DNA of 53,957 nt from an uncultured Granulosicoccaceae bacterium (GTDB lineage Bacteria; Pseudomonadota; Gammaproteobacteria; Granulosicoccales; Granulosicoccaceae), in assembly GCA_937957915.1 (NCBI GenBank), contig CALGNZ010000077.1, forward strand, positions 1-53,957. Direction: 5' to 3'. A model generated the notes under the pieces. That model was not told where the DNA came from, made no database searches, and was given only the letters and a program-made list of their open reading frames with translations. This document shows, piece after piece, positions 43,927 through 53,738 of this stretch. Made by a program: the position numbers and the translations under genes. The first letter of the stretch is position 1, and the number at the start of each line of letters is the position of its first letter.

Positions 43927-46521
43927 ATGAACAATCAGTCATCCCCCGGGATCCTCGCGCGCCTGACGATCTCCCATAAAGTAATTTGTCTATTCTTGCT
44001 AAATGTAATCATCTCGGTGGTGATTGCTGCGGTAAGCCTGTTATCGCTAACCAGCATTAGTCATGAGCTCCACCAGGTAGCCCATGAAGATATACCACTA
44101 ACCGCACAAATTACGTCAATAAGCAACCATCAACTCGAGCAATCCATTCATTTGGAGCGAGCTATACGCTATGGAGAGCTGTTAGCTCTGGGCAGAGGCA
44201 CTGGCGATAAGCTGGAGAAAGAGGTACGTTATTTCGACAAGCTTGGAAAAACTGTTGATGACGAAGTGCTTGCTACGGAGAAACTGCTCGAAGCATTTTT
44301 GAAACTGGATCATACACCCAAAGTGATGAGTCAGTTCGAGGGTGTGCTGGCCGATCTGGAGTCAATAGAGAAACAGCACAAAAAATTTGCGGAACTGTCT
44401 CATCAGACCTTCACGCTCTTGAGGGCAAAGGATATCGACGCCGCTGAGCGATTAGTAGATAAACTAACAGTGCTAGAGCAAGATCTAGACAAATTTGTAA
44501 TAGACGTTTTACTGGATTTTGAAAAATTCACCGAAGAGTCGTTGCTGCTTGCAGCTGAACATGAACTGTCAGCACGAAATACTATTTTCTTTCTGTCCGT
44601 GTTCTTCTTTCTGCTCTCTTCGCTGGTGTCTTTTGTCATCATAAAAAGTGTGTCCGGACCACTCGGGCATATGAAAAACGCGCTGATAACCCTTGGCAAC
44701 GGTAAGACAGTGGAGTTCCCGCCGATCAACCACGGCACTGAGTTGGGGGATATTTATCATTCAATCTCGATTATTGGAAACAACTTCAATGCTATCAATC
44801 GCAGCCAGGGGAGTGTTTTTGTTGATCTCACCGGGCGTATAGAGTTTGCAAATGACAACTTCCTTCAGTACACCGGTTTTCAGCTAAGTGAGCTTGAAGG
44901 CAAGTCTTACCAGGAACTCTGTCCCTCCAGTTCGCACCCGTGGATTACGCAATGGGACACATTGATGGCGGGTCGTGACATTCACGGTGAATATGAGGTG
45001 TCTTGCACCAATGGTAAGACGTGTTGGCTGCAGGCAACCTGTAACCCTATACTCGGACTCGATGGTAAACCCACCAGAATTATTATTTTTGCCACAGATA
45101 TCTCTGCAGAGGTAGAAAAGCGCAAAGAGGTAGAAATGCTGTCTCTGGTGGCTGCGGAGACCGATAACCTGGTTGTGATTACCGATGCTCAGGAGCGCAT
45201 TGAATATATCAATGATGGATTCACTCGATTGACGGGTTACACGTTCGAGGAGTGTGTTGGTAAGAAGCCGGGCACGTTTCTGCAAGGCGCAGATACGGAT
45301 CAGGAAACTATCGCAAGAGTTCGTCAGAGCGTACAGTCGAAAGAGCCGTTCTACGACGAAATACTCAACTATACAAAGGACAATAGGCCCTATTGGGTAT
45401 CTATGGCTATAAACCCGGTATTTGACGAGGATGGCCATATAAAGCGTTTTGTTTCGATTCAAGGCGATGTGACTGAGAACAAACTCAAGGCATTGGAAAA
45501 TGAAAAAGGTATGCGCGAATCTGTAGCTGTGCTGCAGGCACTGGCGCAAGGCGATTTGTCGAATTCAATGAGTGGTGGCTACGAGGGTACCTTCAAGCAA
45601 ATAGGCGAAGCGATCAATGAAACCATGCACAATCTGGTCGAGGTGGTTGATGGTATTCGTGATGTTGCCAGCCACGTGGATACAGCAGCTAAAGAAATTA
45701 ACGAAGGCAATAAGGACCTCAGTCATCGAACCGAACGCGCTGCTGCCTCTATTGAGGAGACGTCGTCGAGTATGTATGAGATTACCGCAACAGTCGCGCA
45801 AAATGTCGACAACTCTGCACGTGCCAACGATATGGTTTCACAAGCGCAGACCGAAGCGGAAAAAGGTGGTGAAATCGTCGGTCAGGCGGTGAGTGCGATG
45901 GTCGAGATCAATGATTCAAGCAAGAAGATTTCTGACATAGTCGGCGTCATCGATGATATTGCTTTTCAAACCAATCTGCTGGCGCTAAATGCATCTGTCG
46001 AGGCGGCCAGAGCCGGGGAGCAGGGCCGCGGGTTTGCGGTTGTGGCGAGTGAGGTGCGGAACCTTGCCGGTCGTAGTGCGGTTGCTGCAAAGGAGATCAA
46101 GGAGCTAATAGACGACAGCGTACAACGAGTTGCAAATGGCGTGGAGCTCGTCAATGCGTCGGGTGAAAGGCTCGATGGTATTGTCACTCAGGTCAAAGGC
46201 GTGGCCGAGATTGTCTCTGAGATCTTCAAAGCCAGTCAGGAGCAGTCAGAGGGAATACAGCAAATTGACAGTTCTATCAGGCAGCTCGACAACTCAACCC
46301 AGCAGAATGCTGCGCTGGTTGAGGAGGCGACCGCGGCCAGCCGGTCTACTATGGATCAGGCGGATAGCCTGATTAAACTAATTGGCTTTTTCGATGTGTC
46401 AAAAAATTCCGGCACCCATACCGGTGTCGGTCGAATGAATCATGGCGTTCAGCCTGATGCCGGGCCTGGCGGTTCTTCCAACGACGACGCGTTCGCCTCT
46501 GGTCAGTCGGTTGGTCAATAA
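43927..46521 (+). CDS. Methyl-accepting chemotaxis protein with two PAS domains
   Basis: About 864 residues, starting at ATG 43927 after AAGGAA; a frame-open ATG at 43882 lacks such a site. Order: membrane segment (19-43), helical periplasmic sensor (45-215), membrane segment (218-241), HAMP-like linker, PAS 1 (about 295-400), PAS 2 (about 410-520) and the MCP signalling domain with the hairpin tip [20 protein letters not shown] and [21 protein letters not shown] 2 has the LOV-like FLQGADTD segment but no photoactive cysteine. It would relay a periplasmic or redox/ligand signal to CheA/CheW. No chemotaxis genes are next to it. Confidence 0.92.
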   Translation: MNNQSSPGILARLTISHKVICLFLLNVIISVVIAAVSLLSLTSISHELHQVAHEDIPLTAQITSISNHQLEQSIHLERAIRYGELLALGRGTGDKLEKEVRYFDKLGKTVDDEVLATEKLLEAFLKLDHTPKVMSQFEGVLADLESIEKQHKKFAELSHQTFTLLRAKDIDAAERLVDKLTVLEQDLDKFVIDVLLDFEKFTEESLLLAAEHELSARNTIFFLSVFFFLLSSLVSFVIIKSVSGPLGHMKNALITLGNGKTVEFPPINHGTELGDIYHSISIIGNNFNAINRSQGSVFVDLTGRIEFANDNFLQYTGFQLSELEGKSYQELCPSSSHPWITQWDTLMAGRDIHGEYEVSCTNGKTCWLQATCNPILGLDGKPTRIIIFATDISAEVEKRKEVEMLSLVAAETDNLVVITDAQERIEYINDGFTRLTGYTFEECVGKKPGTFLQGADTDQETIARVRQSVQSKEPFYDEILNYTKDNRPYWVSMAINPVFDEDGHIKRFVSIQGDVTENKLKALENEKGMRESVAVLQALAQGDLSNSMSGGYEGTFKQIGEAINETMHNLVEVVDGIRDVASHVDTAAKEINEGNKDLSHRTERAAASIEETSSSMYEITATVAQNVDNSARANDMVSQAQTEAEKGGEIVGQAVSAMVEINDSSKKISDIVGVIDDIAFQTNLLALNASVEAARAGEQGRGFAVVASEVRNLAGRSAVAAKEIKELIDDSVQRVANGVELVNASGERLDGIVTQVKGVAEIVSEIFKASQEQSEGIQQIDSSIRQLDNSTQQNAALVEEATAASRSTMDQADSLIKLIGFFDVSKNSGTHTGVGRMNHGVQPDAGPGGSSNDDAFASGQSVGQ

Positions 46522-46818
46522 GCACCGGTTATACGAATTGGTCGCTTGCGCTCCACTCGTAATTTGAAGCGCAGGACCAAATAGGATGATAAGTCATTTT
46601 ATGTTCAGGCACGTCAATGTGCGAAAACCCTTACAAATTGTGTGCGGCGCCGCAAAACCACGCAGGTTCATGCTGGCGATAAGCGGTGCAAAGAGCCAAA
46701 ATGGAGTAAATGATAAAATTGTATGCATAATTGTTGAAATCGTATTTGCTTGAAGGGGCGAATCCCATAGAATTACGGCGGTAATAAACGAAGAATTCAT
46801 GGTCCCTTGGAGGAAAAT

Positions 46819-48102
46819 ATGAAGTTAGTACGTAAAACTGCTCTGACACTGGCGCTTGGCGTTGCTGCTGCAACTACTGCCTCGGCTCAGGAGCTGACAA
46901 TCGCGATCGTCAACAACGGTCACATGCTCAACATGCAGAAAGTTGCTGAAGCTTACACTGCAGACACTGGCGTAAAGCTGAACTGGGTATCTTTGGAAGA
47001 AGGCGTGCTCCGCGAGCAGGTAACTTCTGACACAGCGACTGGTGGCGGCGAATACGACATCATCAACATCGGCATGCAGGAAGCTCCAATCTGGGGTGCT
47101 GCGGGCTGGATCGAGCCGCTGACTTTCGGCGACGCATACGACATTGACGACATGCTTCCTGCAATGCGCAATGGTCTTTCTCATGAAGGCACTCTCTACG
47201 CAGCACCTTTCTATGGTGAATCTTCAATGGTCATGTACCGTAAAGATCTCACTGATGCTGCCGGTGTAACCATCAAGGACAACGATTCCTGGGATAACAT
47301 CAAGGCCGCTGCTGCAGCGGTACACAAGCCTGACGATGGCGTTTATGGCGCATGCTTGCGTGGTAAGCCGGGTTGGGGCGATAACATGGCTTTTATCACC
47401 ACGGTCGTTAACTCTTTCGGTGGCGCCTGGTTCGATAAAGACATGAAGCCAAAGCTTGACTCACAAGAGTGGAAAGATGCGATCAACTTCTACGTGGATC
47501 TGCTGGGCAACTACGGTCCTCCAGGATCTGAAGGTAACTCATTCAACGAAATTCTTGCGCTGTATAACGAAGGCAAGTGTGGAATGTGGATTGACGCAAC
47601 TATCGCTGCATCATTCCTGGAAGTTGACGGTGTTGCATACGCGCAGTCTCCTAATGCTGGTAACCCTGTCGGTGCAAACTGGCTGTGGGCATGGGCCATG
47701 GCTGTACCTGCCGGATCACCAAACGCTGAAGAGTCTATGAAGTTCATTGAGTGGGCTACCTCTAAAGACTACATCAAGGCAGTTGCTGATCATCCTGACT
47801 TCGGTTGGGGGTCAGTACCGACTGGTACTCGCGCATCAACCTATGCATATCCTGAGTTCCAGGAAGTTGCAGGTTTTGCTGCTGCAGAAATGGCTGCGAT
47901 TGAATCAGCGGCACCAGCTGCAACTGATCTGAAGCCTTATGTTGGCGTTCAATTTGCTGCTATCCCAGAGTTCCCTGAAGTGGGTGGTGCTGTAGCTCAG
48001 GAAATGGCTGCTGCGCTGTCTGGTGCAAAGTCAGTAGACGATGCTCTTGCTGCCGCTCAGAAAGCAGCTGACGCAATTATGCGTGAAGCTGGTTACTACT
48101 AA
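46819..48102 (+). CDS. mtlE: Mannitol/sorbitol ABC transporter substrate-binding protein
   Basis: A 427-residue extracellular solute-binding protein (family 1). Sec signal peptide 1-23 (cleavage after ASA), mature start QELTIAIVNNGHMLNMQKV. The SmoE/MtlE-like features include GGEYDIINIGMQEAPIWG and ANWLWAWAMAVPAGSPN. ATG 46819 follows TTGGAGG at a 5-bp distance; the in-frame TTG at 46807 is the ribosome binding site itself. The codon choice is more uniform than in neighbours (many GCT, GAA, AAC), fitting high expression. It heads the polyol operon and is followed by a terminator-like hairpin. Confidence 0.9.
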   Translation: MKLVRKTALTLALGVAAATTASAQELTIAIVNNGHMLNMQKVAEAYTADTGVKLNWVSLEEGVLREQVTSDTATGGGEYDIINIGMQEAPIWGAAGWIEPLTFGDAYDIDDMLPAMRNGLSHEGTLYAAPFYGESSMVMYRKDLTDAAGVTIKDNDSWDNIKAAAAAVHKPDDGVYGACLRGKPGWGDNMAFITTVVNSFGGAWFDKDMKPKLDSQEWKDAINFYVDLLGNYGPPGSEGNSFNEILALYNEGKCGMWIDATIAASFLEVDGVAYAQSPNAGNPVGANWLWAWAMAVPAGSPNAEESMKFIEWATSKDYIKAVADHPDFGWGSVPTGTRASTYAYPEFQEVAGFAAAEMAAIESAAPAATDLKPYVGVQFAAIPEFPEVGGAVAQEMAAALSGAKSVDDALAAAQKAADAIMREAGYY

Positions 48103-48150
48103 GTCTGAGTAAGACTTGAGAAGGCTCGGTGGGTTTCCGCTGAGCCTTCT
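48101..48150 (+). terminator. Attenuator hairpins after the mannitol-binding protein gene
   Basis: Two hairpins follow the stop codon region. AAGTCT/AGACTT (48101-48106, 48112-48117) is short. AGAAGGCTC (48119-48127) pairs with GAGCCTTCT (48142-48150), extends inward with G-C and G-T pairs to a GTTT loop, and is followed by TTC. This looks like a leaky intrinsic terminator that gives more binding protein than permease. Confidence 0.7.
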
Positions 48151-48254
48151 TTCATCGCAGATCTATAGTTTTTTGTTTCGAGGGCTCTGTGCAAGCCGCC
48201 ATCTGCTTATCTTTAAACCAAGCGACCCCAATAAATTGTAAGGTTTAAAGCGCT

Positions 48255-49196
48255 ATGTCCAAGAGAACCCTTCCGCGTTTACTACAAACACCCGCCGTTG
48301 TACTTTTGCTGCTGTGGATGCTCATTCCACTGGGCATGACGCTCTATTTTTCGTTTATTCGGTATGTGCTGAACAGCCTGCGCAGGCCCGAATGGACGAC
48401 GCCAAGTCTCAGCAACTGGCGTGGTTTCGGCAACTACGAATACGTATTGTTCAGCGCCAAAGACTTTTGGTTTGCTGTGCAAAACAGCCTTTTTATCGTC
48501 GTTAGTATTCTGGTACTCACTGTGGTGTTAGGGCTGGCTCTCGCAATGCTGGTCAACCGCTCCTTCCCGGGTCGTGGCATCGTCCGCGTGCTACTTATAT
48601 CGCCATTTTTTGTGATGCCAGCGGTTAATGCTGTGCTCTGGATCAATATGATCCTTGACCCGGTGCTTGGTCTTAACGGGCTGGCGGTCGAAGGTCTAAA
48701 CGGTATGATTCAGGGGCTCAGAGATTTCCCTGTTCTAGGCGCATTTTTCTCGATGTGGCCCGAGATTGTACCGATTTCGTTCCGCGCCACACAAACATCA
48801 GCCTACGCCGTGATCATCATGGTGACGTGGCAGTGGACGCCGTTCGCTGTGTTGATTTTTATGACATCGTTGCAGTCTGAAGACGAGCAACAGAAAGAAG
48901 CAGCTATTCTCGACGGTGCGAATGCCTGGTCACGATTCCGAAATCTGACGGTACCGCACCTGGCGCGGCCGATTGCAATAGTGGTGATGATTCAGTCGAT
49001 TTTTCACCTCTCGCTGTATGCGGAGATAGAAATCGTTAGTCGTGGTAACGGCAATAAGAATCTGCCCTATCTTATCGGCGAGTTTACGTCGAACAATATT
49101 GGTGCAGCCAGCGCTACTGGCATTTTCGCTGTAATTCTTGCCAACATCGTAGCAATCTTTCTGCTGCGTATGGTCGGCAAGAGCATGATGGATTAG
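48255..49196 (+). CDS. mtlF: Mannitol/sorbitol ABC transporter permease MtlF
   Basis: A 313-residue MalF-type permease with six membrane segments and the EAA loop EAAILDGANAWSRFRNLTVP (about 216-235), where the ATPase docks. An early N-terminal segment (12-32) is typical of the first subunit. It starts 152 bp after the binding-protein gene, beyond the hairpins, and 9 bp before the second permease gene. Confidence 0.92.
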   Translation: MSKRTLPRLLQTPAVVLLLLWMLIPLGMTLYFSFIRYVLNSLRRPEWTTPSLSNWRGFGNYEYVLFSAKDFWFAVQNSLFIVVSILVLTVVLGLALAMLVNRSFPGRGIVRVLLISPFFVMPAVNAVLWINMILDPVLGLNGLAVEGLNGMIQGLRDFPVLGAFFSMWPEIVPISFRATQTSAYAVIIMVTWQWTPFAVLIFMTSLQSEDEQQKEAAILDGANAWSRFRNLTVPHLARPIAIVVMIQSIFHLSLYAEIEIVSRGNGNKNLPYLIGEFTSNNIGAASATGIFAVILANIVAIFLLRMVGKSMMD

Positions 49197-49205
49197 GACG
49201 GTATA

Positions 49206-50042
49206 ATGGCAGCAGTCGCACAAACATCCCGTTTTGGAAACGTGTTCTGGCCCGTTCTGGCGTGGGTTGTCGCACTTATCTTTTTCTTTCCCATTTTCTG
49301 GATGGTTTTTACCAGTTTTAAAACTGACGCTGATGCCGTGAAGCCGGAGTTTCTTTTCTCTTTCACGCCAACGCTCGAAAACTATACCAATATGACCGAG
49401 AATTACGATTACTGGCGCTTTGCCATTAACTCGGTCATCACATCGACATTTGCAACAGCCTTCGCCTTATTCGTGGGTGTGCCTGCGGCCTACGCAATGG
49501 CTTTTGACCCCAGCCGCCATACTAAAGATGTACTCGTCTGGATGTTATCGACGAAAATGCTGCCGGCCGCAGCAGTGTTATACCCGATGACTTTTCTGAC
49601 TAAAAACTTCCTCGGGATTTTCGATACGCACTTTCTGATTATTCTTGTGCTTTGTCTCATCAATTTGCCTATCGTCATCTGGATGCTGTTTACCTACTTT
49701 AAGGAGATTCCGAAGGAGATCATTGAGGCGGGCAAAATGGATGGCGTCAGTACCTGGGGCGAGATCAAGGACATTCTTATTCCACTGGCGTGGGGCGGTG
49801 TCGCATCAACAGCGTTGTTGTGTTTTATATTTTGCTGGAACGAAGCGTATTGGACCGTGCGCCTGACAACAACGGAAGCGGCAACCTTATCCAAGCTGAT
49901 CGAAGGTAATCGCGCACCAGAGGGGCTGTTCTTTGGTCGGTTGTCTGCAGTGTCTACAGCCGCGGTCGGACCCATTGTCATACTGGGATGGTTCTGTCAG
50001 AAGCAACTGGTTCGCGGCCTGACGTTTGGAGCTGTGAAATGA
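49206..50042 (+). CDS. mtlG: Mannitol/sorbitol ABC transporter permease MtlG
   Basis: A 278-residue MalG-type permease with six membrane segments. The EAA loop reads EAGKMDGVSTWGEIKDILIP (about 177-196). The N-terminus (FFFPIFWMVFTSFKTDADAV) is characteristic of the second subunit in polyol importers. It forms the membrane channel with the preceding gene product. Confidence 0.92.
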   Translation: MAAVAQTSRFGNVFWPVLAWVVALIFFFPIFWMVFTSFKTDADAVKPEFLFSFTPTLENYTNMTENYDYWRFAINSVITSTFATAFALFVGVPAAYAMAFDPSRHTKDVLVWMLSTKMLPAAAVLYPMTFLTKNFLGIFDTHFLIILVLCLINLPIVIWMLFTYFKEIPKEIIEAGKMDGVSTWGEIKDILIPLAWGGVASTALLCFIFCWNEAYWTVRLTTTEAATLSKLIEGNRAPEGLFFGRLSAVSTAAVGPIVILGWFCQKQLVRGLTFGAVK

Positions 50043-50131
50043 ATGTCAGCATTGTTCCCCGATCTGCTAATACTTGCTCTACTAATAGCCGCGCTGCTAA
50101 TAGCAATGACGTGAAAGTACCATCGTAGTCT

Positions 50132-51025
50132 ATGTCGATTATTGAACCTGAAATTGAGAAGGTTGATCGAAGCACCCGATCCATACGCTATCTCCAGCAT
50201 GGTTGGCCAACGGATTTATGTCGGTGGCACGCTCATGAAGAATATGAGCTGCATCTGGTCGTAGAGACACGAGGCAAAGCCTTTGTCGGCGACTACATCG
50301 GTGATTTTAAAGCCGGTGATCTGTTCATGACAGGGCCCAACCTTCCGCACAACTGGATCACTGATAAAGTCTGGTCGGAGCCAGTTGAAATTCGGGATAT
50401 GTTGATACAGTTCAGTCACGAGAGTGTTGAGAAACTTGCAGAGGGTTTCCCCGAGTTTTCACAAGTGTTGCAACTGCTTCAACTTGCGCAGTCCGGCGTT
50501 ATTTTCGAAGGGTTCAATCCAACCTTTGCGCGCGGGCACATGGAATCTATACGCGATAACAAAGGGGCAGAGCGCATCCTTGCGTTTGTTCGGTTTCTGG
50601 TCAGGCTGAATGAACATGCCGAGAAGAAAACCTTGTCGGTTTCCAAGTTAATACAGCCTGAGGGTGGCAGCAAGCAGGCGCGTATCGCGCAAGTGGTCGA
50701 TCATCTGACCAGAAATTTCTTCGAGGCAATTTCTGTTGCGCAGGCCGCTGAAATGGCCAATATGACAGAGATTACTTTTAGCAGAAACTTCCATGCGGTA
50801 ACCGGCCACAGTTTTGTTGATTTTCTAAATCGGATTCGTATCGGCCAGGCCTGCGGAATGCTCTACGCGTCGGATAAACAAATTACATCAATTGCCCAGG
50901 AAGCAGGGTTTAAAAATCTTGCAAATTTTAATCGACATTTCCTTAAAGTGAGAGGAATGACCCCGTCTGAGTTTCGTGAAACTGCGCGCAAAGACCTTGC
51001 GCCCAAGCGCCAGGCTACGTCATGA
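50132..51025 (+). CDS. mtlR: AraC family regulator of mannitol utilisation
   Basis: A 297-residue regulator. The N-terminal cupin-like sensor has WHAHEEYELHLVVE and GDLFMTGPNLPHNW; the C-terminal AraC/XylS domain (about 188-288) has two helix-turn-helix units (ISVAQAAEMANMTEITFSR and ITSIAQEAGFKNLANFNRHF). Pseudomonad mtl loci also carry an AraC-type activator, which supports the name. Here it lies inside the operon, 89 bp after the permease gene, and overlaps the dehydrogenase start by 4 bp. Confidence 0.9.
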   Translation: MSIIEPEIEKVDRSTRSIRYLQHGWPTDLCRWHAHEEYELHLVVETRGKAFVGDYIGDFKAGDLFMTGPNLPHNWITDKVWSEPVEIRDMLIQFSHESVEKLAEGFPEFSQVLQLLQLAQSGVIFEGFNPTFARGHMESIRDNKGAERILAFVRFLVRLNEHAEKKTLSVSKLIQPEGGSKQARIAQVVDHLTRNFFEAISVAQAAEMANMTEITFSRNFHAVTGHSFVDFLNRIRIGQACGMLYASDKQITSIAQEAGFKNLANFNRHFLKVRGMTPSEFRETARKDLAPKRQATS

Positions 51026-52458
51026 GCACTGAAAAGCCCGATCAGATTTCAGTAGCCAGTATTACTGCAACCGGTTATAGCAGATCAAAGTGCCAGGCTG
51101 GTGTCGTGCATTTGGGTTTTGGGGCGTTTCATCGATCGCACCAGGCTGTCTATCTTGACGATTATATGGAATTGTCCGGTGATTTAAGATGGGGTATTGC
51201 CGCAGTTAATCTCCGCCAGTCTGAAGCGGCGCAATTTAAATCCGCAATTGATGATAATCAGCGTCATGACGGGTATTTTTTAAAATCATACTCGGCTGAT
51301 GGCGACGTAAAACTTCGTCGCGTTCGCAGTCATGTGCAGTTCTCTGACTGGAGCGTTGCACCGGCCGACAGTGAAGCTCTGCTTGCCAGCCCTGCAGTTC
51401 ACCTGGTGACCATAACGGTGACGGAAAGTGGCTATTACACAGACCCGAAAGGCAACCTGAACCTTGCTGATTCGACCATCAAAGCCGAAGTGTCTGGAGA
51501 CAAGTCCGAGAGTGTCTATGCATACTTGCGAGAGGCACTAGCCCGTCGGGTAGCCGCTACCGGTGCGCCACTGACTATAGCGTGCTGTGACAATATTCGT
51601 CAGAACGGCAAAATGTTGCGACGTAACTTTCTTTCCTACCTGGTGGCTTGCAATCAGCCTGAGCTGGCAGCCTGGATTGAAAACAACGTTGCTTTCCCGT
51701 GCTCGATGGTCGATCGTATAACGCCTCGCAGCCCGGCTGAACTCAGTGATGAGTTGTCCGCGCTTACAGGGGAGCCGGTAACGTCGCCGGTTATGGCGGA
51801 AGATTTTTCCCAGTGGGTATTACAGTCACTGGCAACCGCAGACATGCCCGCGCTTGAAAAAGTAGGGGTAACTGTTACAGCAGACGTTGACCCTTATGAA
51901 GAAACAAAGATCAGGGTTCTTAATGGCGGTCACACTGCGCTGGCTTATCTGGCGGCTCTGGAAGGCGTTGAGACTTTTGATGCTGCGATGCGTGTGCCTC
52001 ATCTGTTTGAGCATTTCCAGAACTTTGAAAACCAGGAAGTGCTTCCGGCACTGACGCTGGCGCTGCCGTTTTCAAAGGCTGACTATCTGCAGAAAATAAT
52101 TCAGCGTTTTAACAATGCTGCCATCGGTGACACGGTTGCCCGAATTTGTGCAGATGGCATGGTCAAATTCCCGATCTTCATTCGCCCGACTCTTGAAGGC
52201 TGCCTGAAGCAGGGGATCACACCAGTCTATTCCATTCGCAGTATCGCCAGCTGGTATGTGTTCGCGCTTCATGTTGACGCGGGTCAGATCGGATTCGATT
52301 ATGTCGAGCCGGCCTGGTCTGATCTCAAGGCTATGCTAGGCACAGAATCGTTCATCACTAATCGTCAGCTGTGGGGCGATTTGCCCAAGACCTACCCAGA
52401 GTTCGCTGATACCTTGCGACAAGAAATCAAAGAAATGGAGTCAAAATGGCCAGTCTGA
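51022..52458 (+). CDS. mtlD: Mannitol 2-dehydrogenase family protein
   Basis: A 478-residue polyol dehydrogenase of the long-chain mannitol dehydrogenase family. The N-terminal NAD-binding domain has VVHLGFGAFHRSHQA (28-42) and the C-terminal domain has the catalytic KIRVLNGGHT (about 294-303), where Lys, Asn and His act in hydride transfer. It oxidises D-mannitol to D-fructose, or a related polyol such as arabitol or sorbitol. It overlaps mtlR by 4 bp and the ATPase gene by 13 bp, so the three are translationally coupled. No fructokinase gene is in the operon. Confidence 0.92.
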   Translation: MSTEKPDQISVASITATGYSRSKCQAGVVHLGFGAFHRSHQAVYLDDYMELSGDLRWGIAAVNLRQSEAAQFKSAIDDNQRHDGYFLKSYSADGDVKLRRVRSHVQFSDWSVAPADSEALLASPAVHLVTITVTESGYYTDPKGNLNLADSTIKAEVSGDKSESVYAYLREALARRVAATGAPLTIACCDNIRQNGKMLRRNFLSYLVACNQPELAAWIENNVAFPCSMVDRITPRSPAELSDELSALTGEPVTSPVMAEDFSQWVLQSLATADMPALEKVGVTVTADVDPYEETKIRVLNGGHTALAYLAALEGVETFDAAMRVPHLFEHFQNFENQEVLPALTLALPFSKADYLQKIIQRFNNAAIGDTVARICADGMVKFPIFIRPTLEGCLKQGITPVYSIRSIASWYVFALHVDAGQIGFDYVEPAWSDLKAMLGTESFITNRQLWGDLPKTYPEFADTLRQEIKEMESKWPV

Positions 52459-53483
52459 CGCTGCGCAACGTTCGTAAGAGCTATGGTGATGTCCAGGTGA
52501 TGCACGGCGTCGATCTCGATATCGTTGACGGCGAATTTGTTGTCTTTGTAGGGCCGTCCGGGTGTGGTAAATCCACTTTGCTGCGCATGATAGCCGGGCT
52601 CGAGGAAATTTCAGATGGATCTGTGTCGATAGGCGACAGAGAGGTTAATGATGTCGCGGCTTCCAAACGTGGAGTGGCGATGGTGTTTCAGACCTACGCC
52701 CTGTATCCACACATGACGGTGTACAAAAACATGTCATTTGGCCTGAAGCAGGTCAAGACGCCACCTGCCGAAATCGACAAGCGAGTTCGGGCAGCCGCAG
52801 AAATTCTGCAGATAACCGATTACCTTGATCGTAGTCCGCGCAACCTCTCCGGCGGACAGCGCCAGCGAGTCGCGATAGGTCGGGCAATTGTTCGCGATCC
52901 GGAAGTGTTCCTGTTTGACGAGCCGCTCTCCAACCTCGATGCCGCATTGCGGGTGCAAACCCGGCTGGAGATTGCACGGTTGCATGAGCGACTTGAAACC
53001 ACAATGATTTATGTGACGCATGATCAGGTCGAGGCGATGACCCTTGCAGATAAAATCGTCGTTCTTCGTGACGGTCGCATAGAACAGGTCGGTTCCCCAA
53101 TCGAGCTCTACGAACGTCCTGCGAATTCATTTGTTGCGCAGTTTATCGGCAGCCCCAAGATGAATTTTTTCACGGCAACAGATCTGGCGGCCGCAGGCGG
53201 TACATTGCTGGGTCGCGACATTGGTGCTGATATGCAGGTAGGGTTACGTCCGGAACATCTGGCCATCGCAGAGCCTGGTAACGCAGTCGTTGAAGGCACG
53301 CTGGAGCTGGTCGAAAACCTGGGTGAATATGCATTAGTTCATTTACTCACAGCGTCAAATGTTGAATTTATTGCCAAAACAGAAAAGCCGCCTCAAGTGC
53401 CCAAAGGCTCAACGATCAGCTTTGGTGTTAAGCCGGAACTTGCGCATTTCTTCGACGCTAATTCCGGTGCTCGTTTAACGTAG
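52446..53483 (+). CDS. mtlK: Polyol ABC transporter ATP-binding protein (MalK/UgpC type)
   Basis: A 345-residue ATPase: Walker A GPSGCGKST (about 36-44), Q-loop FQTYALYPHMTVYKNM, signature LSGGQRQRVAIGRAIV, Walker B VFLFDEPLSNLDA and the switch histidine in IYVTHDQVEAMTLADK. The C-terminal TOBE domain (about 240-345) contains VGLRPEHLAI. It powers the MtlEFG importer and is the last gene of the operon. A hairpin follows 120 bp downstream. Confidence 0.92.
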   Translation: MASLTLRNVRKSYGDVQVMHGVDLDIVDGEFVVFVGPSGCGKSTLLRMIAGLEEISDGSVSIGDREVNDVAASKRGVAMVFQTYALYPHMTVYKNMSFGLKQVKTPPAEIDKRVRAAAEILQITDYLDRSPRNLSGGQRQRVAIGRAIVRDPEVFLFDEPLSNLDAALRVQTRLEIARLHERLETTMIYVTHDQVEAMTLADKIVVLRDGRIEQVGSPIELYERPANSFVAQFIGSPKMNFFTATDLAAAGGTLLGRDIGADMQVGLRPEHLAIAEPGNAVVEGTLELVENLGEYALVHLLTASNVEFIAKTEKPPQVPKGSTISFGVKPELAHFFDANSGARLT

Positions 53484-53603
53484 TTGGTGCGCTGTCGCGC
53501 AGTTCACAAGCTGGTTAGGGGAATGATCACTCCTGTGGGATTCGCATGTCGCACACCCCTGTCGGTGGCCCTCATTTTTGAATGTCAAAATCAGCGAGAA
53601 TCA

Positions 53604-53625
53604 GAATGGCCCGAGTTGGCCATTC
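53604..53625. terminator. Hairpin downstream of the mannitol operon
   Basis: GAATGGCC (53604-53611) and GGCCATTC (53618-53625) make a perfect 8-bp stem with a CGAGTT loop, followed by CTTAATTAATCTT. It is placed between convergent genes and could serve both. Confidence 0.6.
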
Positions 53626-53738
53626 CTTAATTAATCTTGCCATCCTAATAGCGGGTTCATTATAAGGTTACTGGTGCATCGGGCAGAGCCAGGCGGCAGC
53701 CACCGCCTTGTACAGTTGACGTCTGAGGGAGTTCCTGA

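Noticed and set aside
43679..43942. 87-codon minus-strand ORF upstream of the chemoreceptor
   Set aside because: It overlaps the chemoreceptor start and ribosome binding site, and the translation shows no domain.
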